64,000 nucleotides of DNA from M3007 sp040397785 (GTDB taxonomy: Bacteria > Bacteroidota > Bacteroidia > Chitinophagales > Saprospiraceae), in contig JBBAVI010000015.1 of assembly GCA_040397785.1 (NCBI GenBank), positions 12,752 through 76,751 on the forward strand. Reading direction: 5' to 3'. The translations under genes and the position numbers were made by a program. Every line of letters begins with the position of its first letter. Positions within the stretch are counted from its first letter, which is position 1. Of this stretch, positions 34,698-45,660 are shown piece by piece. The notes under the pieces were generated by a model that saw nothing but the letters and a program-made list of their open reading frames with translations, was not told the DNA's origin and made no database searches.

Positions 34698-35168
34698 ATG
34701 GCTTTAAATTTGAAATACACTTTAAAAATTCTGCTTTTTCTTCAACTCATGTGCGCTTCATGCATACACGCACAAAACGAACCCTCCATACAATTCTCCT
34801 TTAACCACCTCGCCTTATCCGTCAAAAATATAGATCGTTCGGCCGAGTTTTATGCGCGTGTACTACAACTCCCGGAAATCACCAACCGCACCCAAAAACC
34901 AGGTATTCGTTGGTTTTCGTTAGGCGACGGTAAAGAATTACACCTTATTTCCACCATTCCTGGGCCCGTACAGACCAACAAAGCCGTGCATTTCGCCTTT
35001 ACCACCCCCGATTTCGAGGTTCTGGTGCAATTGTTAATCAAAGAAAAAATTCCTTATTCCGACTGGCCGGGCGTTGCCAACCAGATTACCACGCGGGCCG
35101 ATGGGATCCGTCAATTGTATTTTCAGGATCCTGATGGGTATTGGATTGAGGTGAATAGTGTTGAGTAG
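34698..35168 (+). CDS. Secreted VOC (glyoxalase-fold) family protein
   Basis: A 156-residue protein with a signal peptide (about 1-26, KILLFLQLMCASCIHAQ) and a single VOC domain (about 32-155). VOC features include FNHLALSVKNIDRSAEFYARVL at the start, HFAF in the middle and YFQDPDGYWIEV at the end, with possible metal ligands His36, His and Glu. Most VOC proteins are cytoplasmic, so an exported one is unusual. The substrate is unknown. Confidence 0.85.
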   Translation: MALNLKYTLKILLFLQLMCASCIHAQNEPSIQFSFNHLALSVKNIDRSAEFYARVLQLPEITNRTQKPGIRWFSLGDGKELHLISTIPGPVQTNKAVHFAFTTPDFEVLVQLLIKEKIPYSDWPGVANQITTRADGIRQLYFQDPDGYWIEVNSVE

Positions 35169-35174
35169 GTTTCC

Positions 35175-35810
35175 TACCATAGCTTCGGTCCTACGGACCT
35201 TTACACGTTATTTGCCGGGCAAATGAAATTTCAAGAGTACAGCGAAGGTCCATAGGACCGAAACTATGGTAGCCAACACAAAGACCAACGTACGGAACTC
35301 CGTAGGAGTGGAATTTTAGACATTGCAACATTTTGCCAAGAAAGACTGCGTCCAATTTGGGGAAAAAACAATTATTTCACCTCCTGCCGGAGGTTATACC
35401 GCGCGTTTTGCTTTTCTAGCATAGTTTCGGTCCTACGGACCTATGCGCATCACTTCACCAAGCAAACGAAATTTCAGGAGCACCGAGAATAGGTCCGTAG
35501 GACCGAAAATATGGTAGCAAGCCCAAAAACCAACGTACGGAACTCCGTAGGAGTGGAATTTTAGACATGGCAATAATTTTCCAGAAAAATTGCAGCCGAT
35601 TTGGGAAAAAACAAATTATTAAACCTCCTGCCGGAGGTAATACCGCGTGTTTTGCTTTTCTACCATAGTTTCGGTCCTACGGACCTATGTATATTTTGCC
35701 TGGCAGACGAAATTCCAAGAGCACCGAGAATAGGTCCGTAGGACCGAAAATATGGTAGCAAGCCCAAAAACCAACGTACGGAACTCCGTAGGAGTGGAAT
35801 TTTAGACATG
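35175..35810. repeat. Three ~243-bp tandem units built of small hairpins
   Basis: Units start at 35175, 35417 and 35661; the last is incomplete. Each has an outer inverted repeat of TACCATAGTTTCGGTCC with a complementary copy about 60-90 nt later, then CGGAACTCCGTAGGAGTGG. The first two units also contain CCTCCTGCCGGAGG. The three small palindromes GGTCC-TAC-GGACC, ACTCC-GTA-GGAGT and CCTCC-TGCC-GGAGG share the same design, a 5-bp stem with a 3-4 nt loop. No reading frame is conserved. The array fills the gap between two convergent genes and may also terminate them. Confidence 0.9.
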
Positions 35811-35814
35811 CACT

Positions 35815-38451
35815 TCATCGCCCAAGCCCTGCCAACAACCCTCCCAATAATTTCACCGCATTTTCAACAACAGCCGCGTTTTCTACCGGAATTTTAAGAT
35901 AAGTCTGGCCCGTTTCCGCATCTGTTTGTACAATTGACTGCACCAATTCCTGGGTTTTTTCAGGACTGCTCAACGTCTGCGCCAATCCTGAGAAAAAATT
36001 TACCCCGCTGCGAATCAACTCCTGGGGCGATTCGGGCACCGGTGCCAGTTGTGGCATTGCTGGGTTGGAGGGTGTTCTTTTTGCTACATCCGCTTTCTTT
36101 TCTTCCTCAGCAGTGGGTTTAGGTGCCCGTTCAATGGAGGTCGAGTTCCGGCTCGTCGTTTCCGCTTTATCCTCTTTCACACTGGGTGTCAAGGCATCTG
36201 AATCATGCTCTATTTTCAAGGCATCCAGTTCTGGTTCGGCAGCGTGGTCGGGGCGTTCAAGTTCATCCGTTTCTGCAGCAACATCAGCGTCCGAGGCTTC
36301 CCAACCATTACCCGCCAAGGTTTCGACGTTTTCCATAAACTTCTTAAACTTCGATTCGGACATAAAGATCGTGTCATCACCCGCTGGATCTAAAACTCCT
36401 TGTGCAAGGGAAGATTTAAATACCAAAATATCCAACATGCGCTCTTCAATGCTGCTGGCCGACACCATATTTATAATTGTCACATTTTCGACTTGCCCCA
36501 TGCGATATATCCGACCAATACGCTGCTCTAATATCGCAGGGTTCCAGGGAATATCCAGATTCACCATCAAACTGGCTGATTGCAAGTTCAATCCGACCCC
36601 GCCCGCATCGGTCGATAAAAACACCCGACAGTCTGGATCTTCCCGAAATCGCGTAATCAAATCCTCCCGATCCACCGACGCAACACCGCCATGTAAATAG
36701 GCATACCCAACTTCCACGGCATCCAGTTCCTGGGCTACCAACCGGGTCATGCGCTCCCATTGACTAAAGACCACAATTTTTTGCTCGTCATTTACCAGCG
36801 CCTCTTCAAAAATGCACAACAACTCATCAATTTTCGTATCAAAACGCGTTTGTTGATCCAAAATATAGGTACTATCGGCCACCATGCGCATCTGCGACAA
36901 GCACAAAATCAACATCCGGCGGTCCTTTTCACTCAAAAAATGATGTCGCCGCCATTTTGCGACTAAACGCGCGACCGCATCCGCCAGATCGCGGTGAATG
37001 TCGACCTGTTGTTGCATCATCGGTACCATTAACACTTTGTCCATGCGTTTGGGCAACTCTGTTAGTACCTCTTTTTTCAAACGCCGAATCAGGCAATCCG
37101 CAAGCAATTCGCCAATTTCTTTCAAGTTTTTATAGCCTACAATCTGCCCATTATCCCCTTTGATCTGGTAACGATCCAAAAAACGATACAGAGGCGGCAA
37201 TTTATGCTGGTCAATCAATTGCACCACTGCGTACAGGTCTTCCAGTTTGTTTTCGAGCGGCGTGCCCGTAAGTACAAAGCAGTATGGTGTTTGGATTCGT
37301 TTTACTTGAATAGATACTTTCGTTCGGAAATTCTTAATCCGTTGTGCCTCATCCAGGATCAATAGGTCGGCTCCCATTTTATGCAGTAAATCCGCATCAT
37401 TGGCCATCGTATTGTAGCTGACAATCTGGAAAAAAGCCTCTGATTTTTCATATTGTGCAATGCGTTTGGTTTGGGTACCTTCCACTACCAAAACCGTCGC
37501 ATCTGTAAATTTCTCAATTTCCGATTTCCACTGATATTTCAGGGAGGTAGGGCACACAATCAGTACTTTTTGGATGCCCATTTCACGGCGCAACAGTTCG
37601 GCAGCACCGATGGCCTGAATTGTTTTCCCAAGGCCCATTTCATCTGCAAGCAGGCAGCGGCCCGCGCGGGTAGCAAAAACAATTCCCGTTTTTTGGTAAG
37701 GGAAAAGCGTTGTTTTTAGCAAGTTGTCAAAATATGCACTATTTGCCCCCGATGGCAGCAGCGCATCAATCTGCTTCTGCCGGTTCAAGCGCCCCCGTTG
37801 CTCCACAATCAGGTCAAAAGCGTCGGAAGCGCACTGGAATTCGGGTTGAATGGCTCGCGCCGCTGCAATTAATGTCTCAAATTGTACAAAACCGGGTGTT
37901 TGTAAAAAGCCTTGTTCATCAAACCAGGCCGCAGCCCATTGCCGGAATGCGGCTTCTTGTGCAGAACCAATATACAAGCGAATTTTTGGTTCCTGCCGGT
38001 AATCCACATAAACGCGGGAAATTTCAGGCCGAAATCCTGCTTTGAACGCTTTTTTCGCCCCCCATTGTTTATTGATTTTATGCAAAGTAGCACTGATATG
38101 CTTGCACAAGCCCAATCGATTGGTTTTAAAATCTTGGCAATTACACGTATTTCCGACCGAAAACAGCGTATTAGTAGGAACTAAGCCCTTTTTAGGCAAT
38201 GTCGCCCGAATGTCCACCTGATAGGCATTGCGTGAACTCGGATTCCACACCTGGTATTCCGAAAAAAACGGTTCTGAGCCTGAGTTGGTTACCTGAAAAT
38301 CCTGTTCTTCTCCGAATTGTTGGCGCAAATTCATTTGCCACATTTCGAGTTGCATGGTTTCAGGTTGTTTATGGAAAGAAACCCGTAAGTCCTTCTTCTT
38401 TTTAGGCTTTTTTGCCGTTTTTTTCTTTTCGGTATGCTCGGAATGCGCCAT
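35815..38451 (-). CDS. SWIM-domain SNF2-family helicase
   Basis: An 878-residue protein. A Lys-rich N-terminus is followed by a SWIM zinc finger CNCQDFKTNRLGLCKHISATL (about 100-120; CxC...CxH). The SNF2 ATPase core has Walker A ADEMGLGKTIQAIGAAELL, a DEAQ box in LLILDEAQRIKN, LTGTPLENKLEDLYAVV, and the C-terminal helicase lobe (VFSQWERMTRL, FLSTDAGGVGLNLQSA, EQRIGRIYRMGQ). A low-complexity acidic tail ends with a small domain (about 800-878). Such proteins remodel nucleoprotein or translocate on dsDNA. I take Met at 38451 (MAHSEHTEKKK); the open frame runs to 38502. Confidence 0.93.
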   Translation of the reverse strand: MAHSEHTEKKKTAKKPKKKKDLRVSFHKQPETMQLEMWQMNLRQQFGEEQDFQVTNSGSEPFFSEYQVWNPSSRNAYQVDIRATLPKKGLVPTNTLFSVGNTCNCQDFKTNRLGLCKHISATLHKINKQWGAKKAFKAGFRPEISRVYVDYRQEPKIRLYIGSAQEAAFRQWAAAWFDEQGFLQTPGFVQFETLIAAARAIQPEFQCASDAFDLIVEQRGRLNRQKQIDALLPSGANSAYFDNLLKTTLFPYQKTGIVFATRAGRCLLADEMGLGKTIQAIGAAELLRREMGIQKVLIVCPTSLKYQWKSEIEKFTDATVLVVEGTQTKRIAQYEKSEAFFQIVSYNTMANDADLLHKMGADLLILDEAQRIKNFRTKVSIQVKRIQTPYCFVLTGTPLENKLEDLYAVVQLIDQHKLPPLYRFLDRYQIKGDNGQIVGYKNLKEIGELLADCLIRRLKKEVLTELPKRMDKVLMVPMMQQQVDIHRDLADAVARLVAKWRRHHFLSEKDRRMLILCLSQMRMVADSTYILDQQTRFDTKIDELLCIFEEALVNDEQKIVVFSQWERMTRLVAQELDAVEVGYAYLHGGVASVDREDLITRFREDPDCRVFLSTDAGGVGLNLQSASLMVNLDIPWNPAILEQRIGRIYRMGQVENVTIINMVSASSIEERMLDILVFKSSLAQGVLDPAGDDTIFMSESKFKKFMENVETLAGNGWEASDADVAAETDELERPDHAAEPELDALKIEHDSDALTPSVKEDKAETTSRNSTSIERAPKPTAEEEKKADVAKRTPSNPAMPQLAPVPESPQELIRSGVNFFSGLAQTLSSPEKTQELVQSIVQTDAETGQTYLKIPVENAAVVENAVKLLGGLLAGLGR

Positions 38452-38680
38452 GGTGGTTATAATTAATGGTGGACTTTCAGCGTAAATGTAGGGGGGACTC
38501 AACTAAATTAATATACGTTAGCGGAAAAAAAATAGGCTTTTATCCCTTTTTTGTTTTCGTGTACTTTGCGCTTTATAATTTTGTGCATAATCTTCGGCTT
38601 AAGTTGTTGACAATCGACGCTAAGCACACAGGTGAATGCTGCCTTTTAGGCGGTATTGAGTAAAAATAAATCAAGTCGAT

Positions 38681-39250
38681 ATGGCAACTGGACATAAATT
38701 TGAATTGGCACCAGCAACGCGGGATGCCTTGTTTCAAACATTACAGGACCGTTTTCACAAAAACCAGCACCGCCATAAAGGGCTTATATGGGCCGATGTA
38801 CAAGCCAAATTGTATGCAAACGATGTGAAACTATGGTCGCTCCACGCCATGGAAAGCACCGGTGGCGAACCGGATGTAGTGGGCTATGATCGGGAGCAGG
38901 AAGCTTTTGTTTTTTTTGATTGTTCGGCAGAAAGCCCCAAAGGCCGAAGAAGTTTGTGTTACGACCGGGAAGCGCATGAGGCCCGGAAAGAATTCAAGCC
39001 AGAAAATACGGTGATTGACATGGCCGCGGAAATGGGCATCCAACTTTTGACAGAGGCGCAATATCGGGCCTTGCAGGAACTGGGTAATTTTGATACAAAA
39101 ACGTCGAGTTGGGTGCAAACACCGGCGGCGATCCGAAAATTAGACGGTGCCCTTTTTTGCGACCGCCGGTACAACCATGTATTTGTGTACCACAATGGCG
39201 CGTCGAGTTATTACGCAGCGCGGGGCTTTCGAGGGGCGTTATGGGTTTGA
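38681..39250 (+). CDS. DUF4256 family protein
   Basis: A 189-residue cytoplasmic protein. Signature segments of DUF4256 are present: RFHKNQHRHKGLIW, MESTGGEPDVVGYD, DCSAESPKGRRSLCYDRE, LLTEAQYRALQELG, FDTKTSSWVQTP and YHNGASSYYAARGFRG. The function of the family is unknown. It is divergent from the SNF2 gene with a 229-bp gap and lies 34 bp upstream of the DUF6688 gene. Confidence 0.88.
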   Translation: MATGHKFELAPATRDALFQTLQDRFHKNQHRHKGLIWADVQAKLYANDVKLWSLHAMESTGGEPDVVGYDREQEAFVFFDCSAESPKGRRSLCYDREAHEARKEFKPENTVIDMAAEMGIQLLTEAQYRALQELGNFDTKTSSWVQTPAAIRKLDGALFCDRRYNHVFVYHNGASSYYAARGFRGALWV

Positions 39251-39284
39251 GCAATTTCCTATTTGATCATTTTAAACTCAACCA

Positions 39285-40412
39285 ATGCTAAGCATCCCTT
39301 TAATTTTACTTATACTAGTCCAGGTTATACTCTCGATTTTGGATTTTTTCAGATATCTTCTATTTCAGAAGCGGATTTTAAACCGTGAATTTTTAAGGCT
39401 TTATGAGCTTATTTCGGTGCTGTTTATTCCTTTTTTTTATTTATTATCTGCAGACATGGGGCAGGATAACGATTGTTGCTCCGGCAGTGCTTTTTTTTCT
39501 CCGGAGCACCGATCAACTGTATATTTTTGGATTGGGCTTTGCATGATTGGGTTTGTGATCTCCGCGTTTAAGGGAAAAGTAGCTGCTCCCATCAAAGAGT
39601 TGCTCCTTAATTTTTTATTATTGGCGGGCATTGTTTTGAACATTTTTATCGCAATACAGGTAACCGAATTTCTTTGGTTTTTTGGAAACCTGCCTATTAT
39701 CCTTATTTTTACTTTAACACTCGCCGAAAATCAGCGAAAAATCCTGGAGGCTTTCCGTCAGGGTGAGTTCGATGGTGTATCCGGGTGGGAGAAATACACT
39801 TGGGAAATACTTTCCTGGCACCCTATTTTACAGTCGCCCATTGTTATAGTGCTTTGTTTGCCCTTTGTGTTTTTGGTAACTTCTTTTTTAATGTTATTTG
39901 GCCAAAAACCAGATTCCATTATTCTTGCGTTTACACAAACCTACCACCATGGGTTTTCCCAATTAGATTACTTGTGTGCCAATGTGAACTGTGGTGGGCA
40001 TTATTTGTGTTCCGTTGCCGCCCAAGGCCACAAAAAAATAGTGCGGCCGCAACGTTTTGGTGTAAGAAATAATCAATTGATCCTTTGCAACCGACAATTA
40101 TTGGTGTCTAATGCTTTTGAGGAGTTGGTGGAGGAGCGCTTACCGGGCATACACCGACTTATACGGAGAAATTACAATAAGGTTGGAAATGTGATTCATC
40201 GCTATTACTACCTTTTTGAAATAAAACTGATCTCTGATATTATTTACATCCTGATGAAACCTTTGGAATGGGGCTTTTTATTGGTCCTGTATATGTTTGA
40301 TACGAAACCGGAAAATCGGATTGCTGTGCAATACATTTCGAAAGAAGATAGATTGAGGATTCGGGCCATCCAGAAGGATAAAAAAACGAATAAAATCTTT
40401 GATAAATATTAG
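39285..40412 (+). CDS. DUF6688-like membrane protein
   Basis: A 375-residue protein with about 5-6 transmembrane helices in the first 220 residues, followed by a soluble part. The C-terminal half has LAFTQTYHHGFSQ, CGGHYLCSVAAQGHKKIVRP and LILCNRQLLVSNAFEELVEERLPGIH, which I recognise as the DUF6688 pattern (family of unknown function with Cys/His motifs). It probably shares a transcript with the DUF4256 gene 34 bp upstream. Its composition is AT-richer than in that gene. Confidence 0.7.
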   Translation: MLSIPLILLILVQVILSILDFFRYLLFQKRILNREFLRLYELISVLFIPFFYLLSADMGQDNDCCSGSAFFSPEHRSTVYFWIGLCMIGFVISAFKGKVAAPIKELLLNFLLLAGIVLNIFIAIQVTEFLWFFGNLPIILIFTLTLAENQRKILEAFRQGEFDGVSGWEKYTWEILSWHPILQSPIVIVLCLPFVFLVTSFLMLFGQKPDSIILAFTQTYHHGFSQLDYLCANVNCGGHYLCSVAAQGHKKIVRPQRFGVRNNQLILCNRQLLVSNAFEELVEERLPGIHRLIRRNYNKVGNVIHRYYYLFEIKLISDIIYILMKPLEWGFLLVLYMFDTKPENRIAVQYISKEDRLRIRAIQKDKKTNKIFDKY

Positions 40413-40521
40413 ACTTGTTGCGGTGGGGAATTGAAAATTTAAACATCGCAGGGTCACTTTTTTATCCTTTTCAGGGACCGCCCATCAACCCTTTTACGTA
40501 TTTCATTATGCCTATTTCGGT

Positions 40522-40536
40522 ATAGATAATATCTAT
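40522..40536. promoter_or_regulatory. OxyR-type operator upstream of katG
   Basis: ATAGATAATATCTAT is a palindrome with 7-bp arms around a central A and fits the OxyR half-site ATAG-N7-CTAT with the inner t and a in place. It lies 80 nt before the katG ATG and about 33 nt upstream of the -7 element TAATTTTG at 40569-40576. A TTTG lies at 40542-40545 (spacing 23). The second half of a full OxyR tetramer site is poorly conserved. Confidence 0.6.
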
Positions 40537-40615
40537 CAAAATTTGATTTCGAAAGACGATATTTATCTTAATTTTGCGTCTGTCAGCGTAAAAACTTAAA
40601 AAAATTATTCGAATC

Positions 40616-42835
<2,220 letters not shown>

Positions 42836-42877
42836 TTTTAGGGGCCTTTTTGAAATTTTCGTTATAAATTATGGGTG

Positions 42878-42906
42878 GGTGGTCCGGGGACGGACCACCT
42901 TTTTTT
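42878..42906 (+). terminator. Intrinsic terminator of katG
   Basis: GGTGGTCCG (42878-42886) pairs with CGGACCACC (42891-42899) over 9 bp with a GGGA loop, followed by a run of seven Ts. Confidence 0.93.
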
Positions 42907-42938
42907 GTGGAAATTGGGTTTGGATACCTGGAACCATA

Positions 42939-43184
42939 CTACTGGACATTTTCACAAAACGCATGATTCGTAGGGCTTAATGCATTAAAAACATATCGCA
43001 ACAATTCAATAAATTTGAAGCACTTACTCGTCAAAATACTCAGCCCCATCCTAAATATCGAGATTTTCGGGGTTTCTGTACCATCTTGATATTTTTGATC
43101 CAGTATCGTTTTTCGACCCTTCCAGCCTTCTCTAATCGCGAACGTAAAAGCCAATGTTACGAAAGCCACATAGTTTCCCGACAT
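42939..43184 (-). pseudogene. Remnant of a transposase C-terminus, IS4-like
   Basis: An 81-codon frame with a hydrophobic FVTLAFTFAIREGWKGRKTI followed by KISIFRMGLSILTS. In IS4-type transposases of Bacteroidota the C-terminus typically reads as a hydrophobic LAFxWA segment followed by HGRKAxSIFRYGLDxL, so I interpret this as a decayed end fragment. The catalytic domain is absent. There are no inverted repeats I could assign. A chance frame is the alternative. It makes up most of the 361-bp gap after katG. Confidence 0.35.
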
Positions 43185-43196
43185 GGGCAGAAGCCC

Positions 43197-44048
43197 CTAA
43201 ATCATCCCAGTCATTTTAGCCAGTTGTACCAAAGCAGTTGTATCTCGGGCACCCAGTTTTTCGATCATTTTGCTTCGGTGATTTCCAACTGTATTGACGC
43301 TAATAAATAATCTTTTGGCAATTTCGGAGGTTTCCAGATCTTCGGCAATCAGGCTTAAAATCTCTTTTTCACGGGGAGATAACAAATCGCGTTTTACAGA
43401 TTCTTTTGTGCCAGAATGAAAAGTTTGTACGCATTCATTTTCAGGGCCATAGGAGAGCCGAATCCAATAATGGCTAACTGTGTTTTTTATCAGGTATTGA
43501 ATATTTTGAATATAATTTAAGGTGTATTTAAAATTGCGCTCCTCATCAACTTGTACCGGTACTCCTTGTGAAAACAGGCGTATTTGTTTGCCATCGGTTC
43601 GTACAAAACGCATGCCGCAATGGTGAAGTTTCATGTTCACACGCGCTTCAAATGGTATTTTTGGAAAAATATCCGTGAGCCAATTTACCGATTCGTAAGG
43701 AAACGCAGCGTAATCATTATGCAAGATACTTAGTACGTTTTTCATTTTTTTATCCGTTATTCCCATCGCCAATTCGCCCCAAAATTCTTCATGCCCTACT
43801 TCTAATTCTGGTTGATAAGTTTGGTGATTAAAAATTGTAAGGATGGTATCGGCGCCTTTAATTCCGTGTAAGAGGAATGCTAATTCTTTTAAGTGTTCCT
43901 CTTTCTGTTCCAGATTTTCTTTTCTGAAAATAAAGTCTGATAGTTGTACTACACGGTCATAAATGGCTTCGGCTTTGCGAAGTCCAAGTAAAGGCTGGGT
44001 TAGGACTGTCTGACTCATATATTGATCGAGGATGTATTCATATTCCAC
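43197..44048 (-). CDS. LuxR-type transcriptional regulator
   Basis: A 283-residue protein. The C-terminal LuxR/GerE helix-turn-helix (about 222-280) reads LLSPREKEILSLIAEDLETSEIAKRLFISVNTVGNHRSKMIEKL. The N-terminal 200 residues look like a PAS/sensor type region with GMRFVRTDGKQIRLFSQGVP at about 145-165, but I do not recognise a specific ligand domain. It is divergent from an ECF sigma gene with a 202-bp gap and may be linked to it in regulation. Confidence 0.85.
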   Translation of the reverse strand: MEYEYILDQYMSQTVLTQPLLGLRKAEAIYDRVVQLSDFIFRKENLEQKEEHLKELAFLLHGIKGADTILTIFNHQTYQPELEVGHEEFWGELAMGITDKKMKNVLSILHNDYAAFPYESVNWLTDIFPKIPFEARVNMKLHHCGMRFVRTDGKQIRLFSQGVPVQVDEERNFKYTLNYIQNIQYLIKNTVSHYWIRLSYGPENECVQTFHSGTKESVKRDLLSPREKEILSLIAEDLETSEIAKRLFISVNTVGNHRSKMIEKLGARDTTALVQLAKMTGMI

Positions 44049-44178
44049 TTTAATTGGGTTAAGGCAGATTTCCAGACTTTCTGATCCAGCCGCACAAATA
44101 CTTGGTATTAAAAAGTGAATTTAGTGAAATTCAGAACAGGTACTTCAATCGTGTCGGGCAAAATAGCGATTGTCACTA

Positions 44179-44209
44179 TTGCCCTCCTTTAGACCGCAAT
44201 CTACCTTTG
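44179..44209 (+). promoter_or_regulatory. Promoter of the third ECF sigma gene
   Basis: TTG at 44179-44181 and TACCTTTG at 44202-44209, spacing 20 nt. This argues that translation begins downstream of 44209 rather than at an earlier in-frame ATG at 44170. Confidence 0.65.
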
Positions 44210-44250
44210 TCCTACCATTCAATGGTTCATTCGCCTTAAATCCTTCTGCT

Positions 44251-44799
44251 ATGTTTACTACCCATAAAATGAATACCAAAGAATTGGTAATCGAACTACA
44301 AAACAAGCAAGCATTTGATTTTTCTGTTTTGTATGATGACTATGCACCAGCCTTATTAGGAATTGCTTTTAAAATCGTAAAAGACAAAACGATTGCTGAG
44401 GAGGTTTTACAAGATGTTTTTGTCAAGATATGGAAACATATTGATACCTATGATGCATCAAAAGGCACGCTCTTTACTTGGATGCTCAATATTACGCAAA
44501 ATACCTGCAAAGACTATTTCCGCAGCAAACAATATAAATATCAACAGTTAATCGATGAAAGTCCTATGGAAAACGTGGGCGGAAATTTTATTCCCCATAC
44601 CACCAATATTCCTGAAAATAGCATTGACTATCATATACTTATGCAAAAAATAGAACCCAAATACAAAGATATTATCGAACTGGCTTTTGTTTACGGATAT
44701 ACACAGGAGCAAATTGCTGAAAAACTAAAAGTACCCTTGGGGACCGTTAAAACAAGATCCCGCGCTGCCCTGAGGCAGTTACGAAATTATTTTATGTAA
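44251..44799 (+). CDS. ECF-type RNA polymerase sigma factor (third)
   Basis: A 182-residue sigma-70 family factor. Region 2 includes FSVLYDDYAPALLGIAFKIVKD and EEVLQDVFVKIWKHIDTYD, then TWMLNITQNTCKDYFRSKQYK; region 4 includes AFVYGYTQEQIAEKLKVPLGTVKTRSRAALRQLR. It resembles the SigK/RpoE-like group rather than the two tandem sigma factors at 19-21 kb. I chose Met at 44251 because a consensus promoter ends at 44209; Met at 44269 is possible. No anti-sigma factor gene follows, which is unusual for this group. Confidence 0.9.
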   Translation: MFTTHKMNTKELVIELQNKQAFDFSVLYDDYAPALLGIAFKIVKDKTIAEEVLQDVFVKIWKHIDTYDASKGTLFTWMLNITQNTCKDYFRSKQYKYQQLIDESPMENVGGNFIPHTTNIPENSIDYHILMQKIEPKYKDIIELAFVYGYTQEQIAEKLKVPLGTVKTRSRAALRQLRNYFM

Positions 44800-44805
44800 A
44801 GTGTA

Positions 44806-45660
44806 TTACTTCACCTTCGCCTTAAAATCATACCGCAAGCCCCAATATTCCTTCAGCACCATTTTAACCGATCCTACCGAAACGGGCGATTCAATGAGTA
44901 CCGGGATGCGATTTTCATCGTCGGAAACCCACACGGTCATTTTGGTATCTTCTTTAAACACACTGCCGGCAATTACGTCGGGTTGGTACTTGAGCACTTT
45001 ATACCGGCCCATGCCATGTACGTTTTTGTTGGCATCACGGCCTTTGAAGCGCAATTTGAGCGGGTATTCGGCCTGGTCCATAAAAATCCGAAAGGGTACG
45101 GTGTTGCCCGATTGCGGGTCGGTCAGATCAATGTTGCGCAGGAAATACAGGCTCGACAAGATATCGTGTACGCAATCGGTTACGTTGTGTTCCGTTTTTT
45201 TCTCCTCCCCGCCTTTTTGAGGTGCGCGCCAGACCGACATTTTTTTGGTGCCTTGGTTGAAGGAAATTTTTTCAAAAATATGGTAATTGCCCTCATTTAC
45301 GCTGCGCTCAGAATAATTGGGCAACAGGGTTCCTTTGTTTACCCAGGAATCGTATTGGTCTTGCACTTTAAAAAACCATTCGTAAGAGGGGTAGGTTTTG
45401 CCGTAGGCCTGGTAGTGCCATTGTTTGTCTTCATCAAACACTTTAAAGGTCACTTCACCCGCGGAGAGCCACACAAAATTCCAGTTGTAGAAAATTTTGT
45501 AGGTGAGTTTTTCACCATTTTGAAAGGTGAAATTGGCAGCCTGGCAGGAGTCAATGCCTTGCGCGCTGGTTTCGGGTGCTGCTGGTGCCTGATGTTCTGG
45601 CAATTGAAGTGCCAGTAAAAGAAATCCTGTAACTAAGGTGGGGATTTTACTCCGTATCAT
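44806..45660 (-). CDS. DUF3108 family secreted protein
   Basis: A 284-residue protein with a signal peptide (MIRSKIPTLVTGFLLLALQ). The DUF3108 core spans about 45-280: NGEKLTYKIFYNWNFVWLSAGEVTF, TYPSYEWFFKVQDQYDSWV, and a C-terminal beta-rich part with TVWVSDDENRIPVLIESP. Envelope location, function unknown. Its start overlaps the end of the upstream flippase-like gene by 14 bp (ATGATACGG...TAA), so the two are translationally coupled. Confidence 0.88.
   Translation of the reverse strand: MIRSKIPTLVTGFLLLALQLPEHQAPAAPETSAQGIDSCQAANFTFQNGEKLTYKIFYNWNFVWLSAGEVTFKVFDEDKQWHYQAYGKTYPSYEWFFKVQDQYDSWVNKGTLLPNYSERSVNEGNYHIFEKISFNQGTKKMSVWRAPQKGGEEKKTEHNVTDCVHDILSSLYFLRNIDLTDPQSGNTVPFRIFMDQAEYPLKLRFKGRDANKNVHGMGRYKVLKYQPDVIAGSVFKEDTKMTVWVSDDENRIPVLIESPVSVGSVKMVLKEYWGLRYDFKAKVK

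Noticed and set aside
35175..35810. Possible CRISPR array
   Set aside because: Only three units of about 243 bp with internal palindromes and no short regular repeat-spacer pattern; no cas genes.
42836..43196. Regulatory RNA after katG
   Set aside because: A terminator and a transposase-like fragment explain most of the gap; no further structure was seen.
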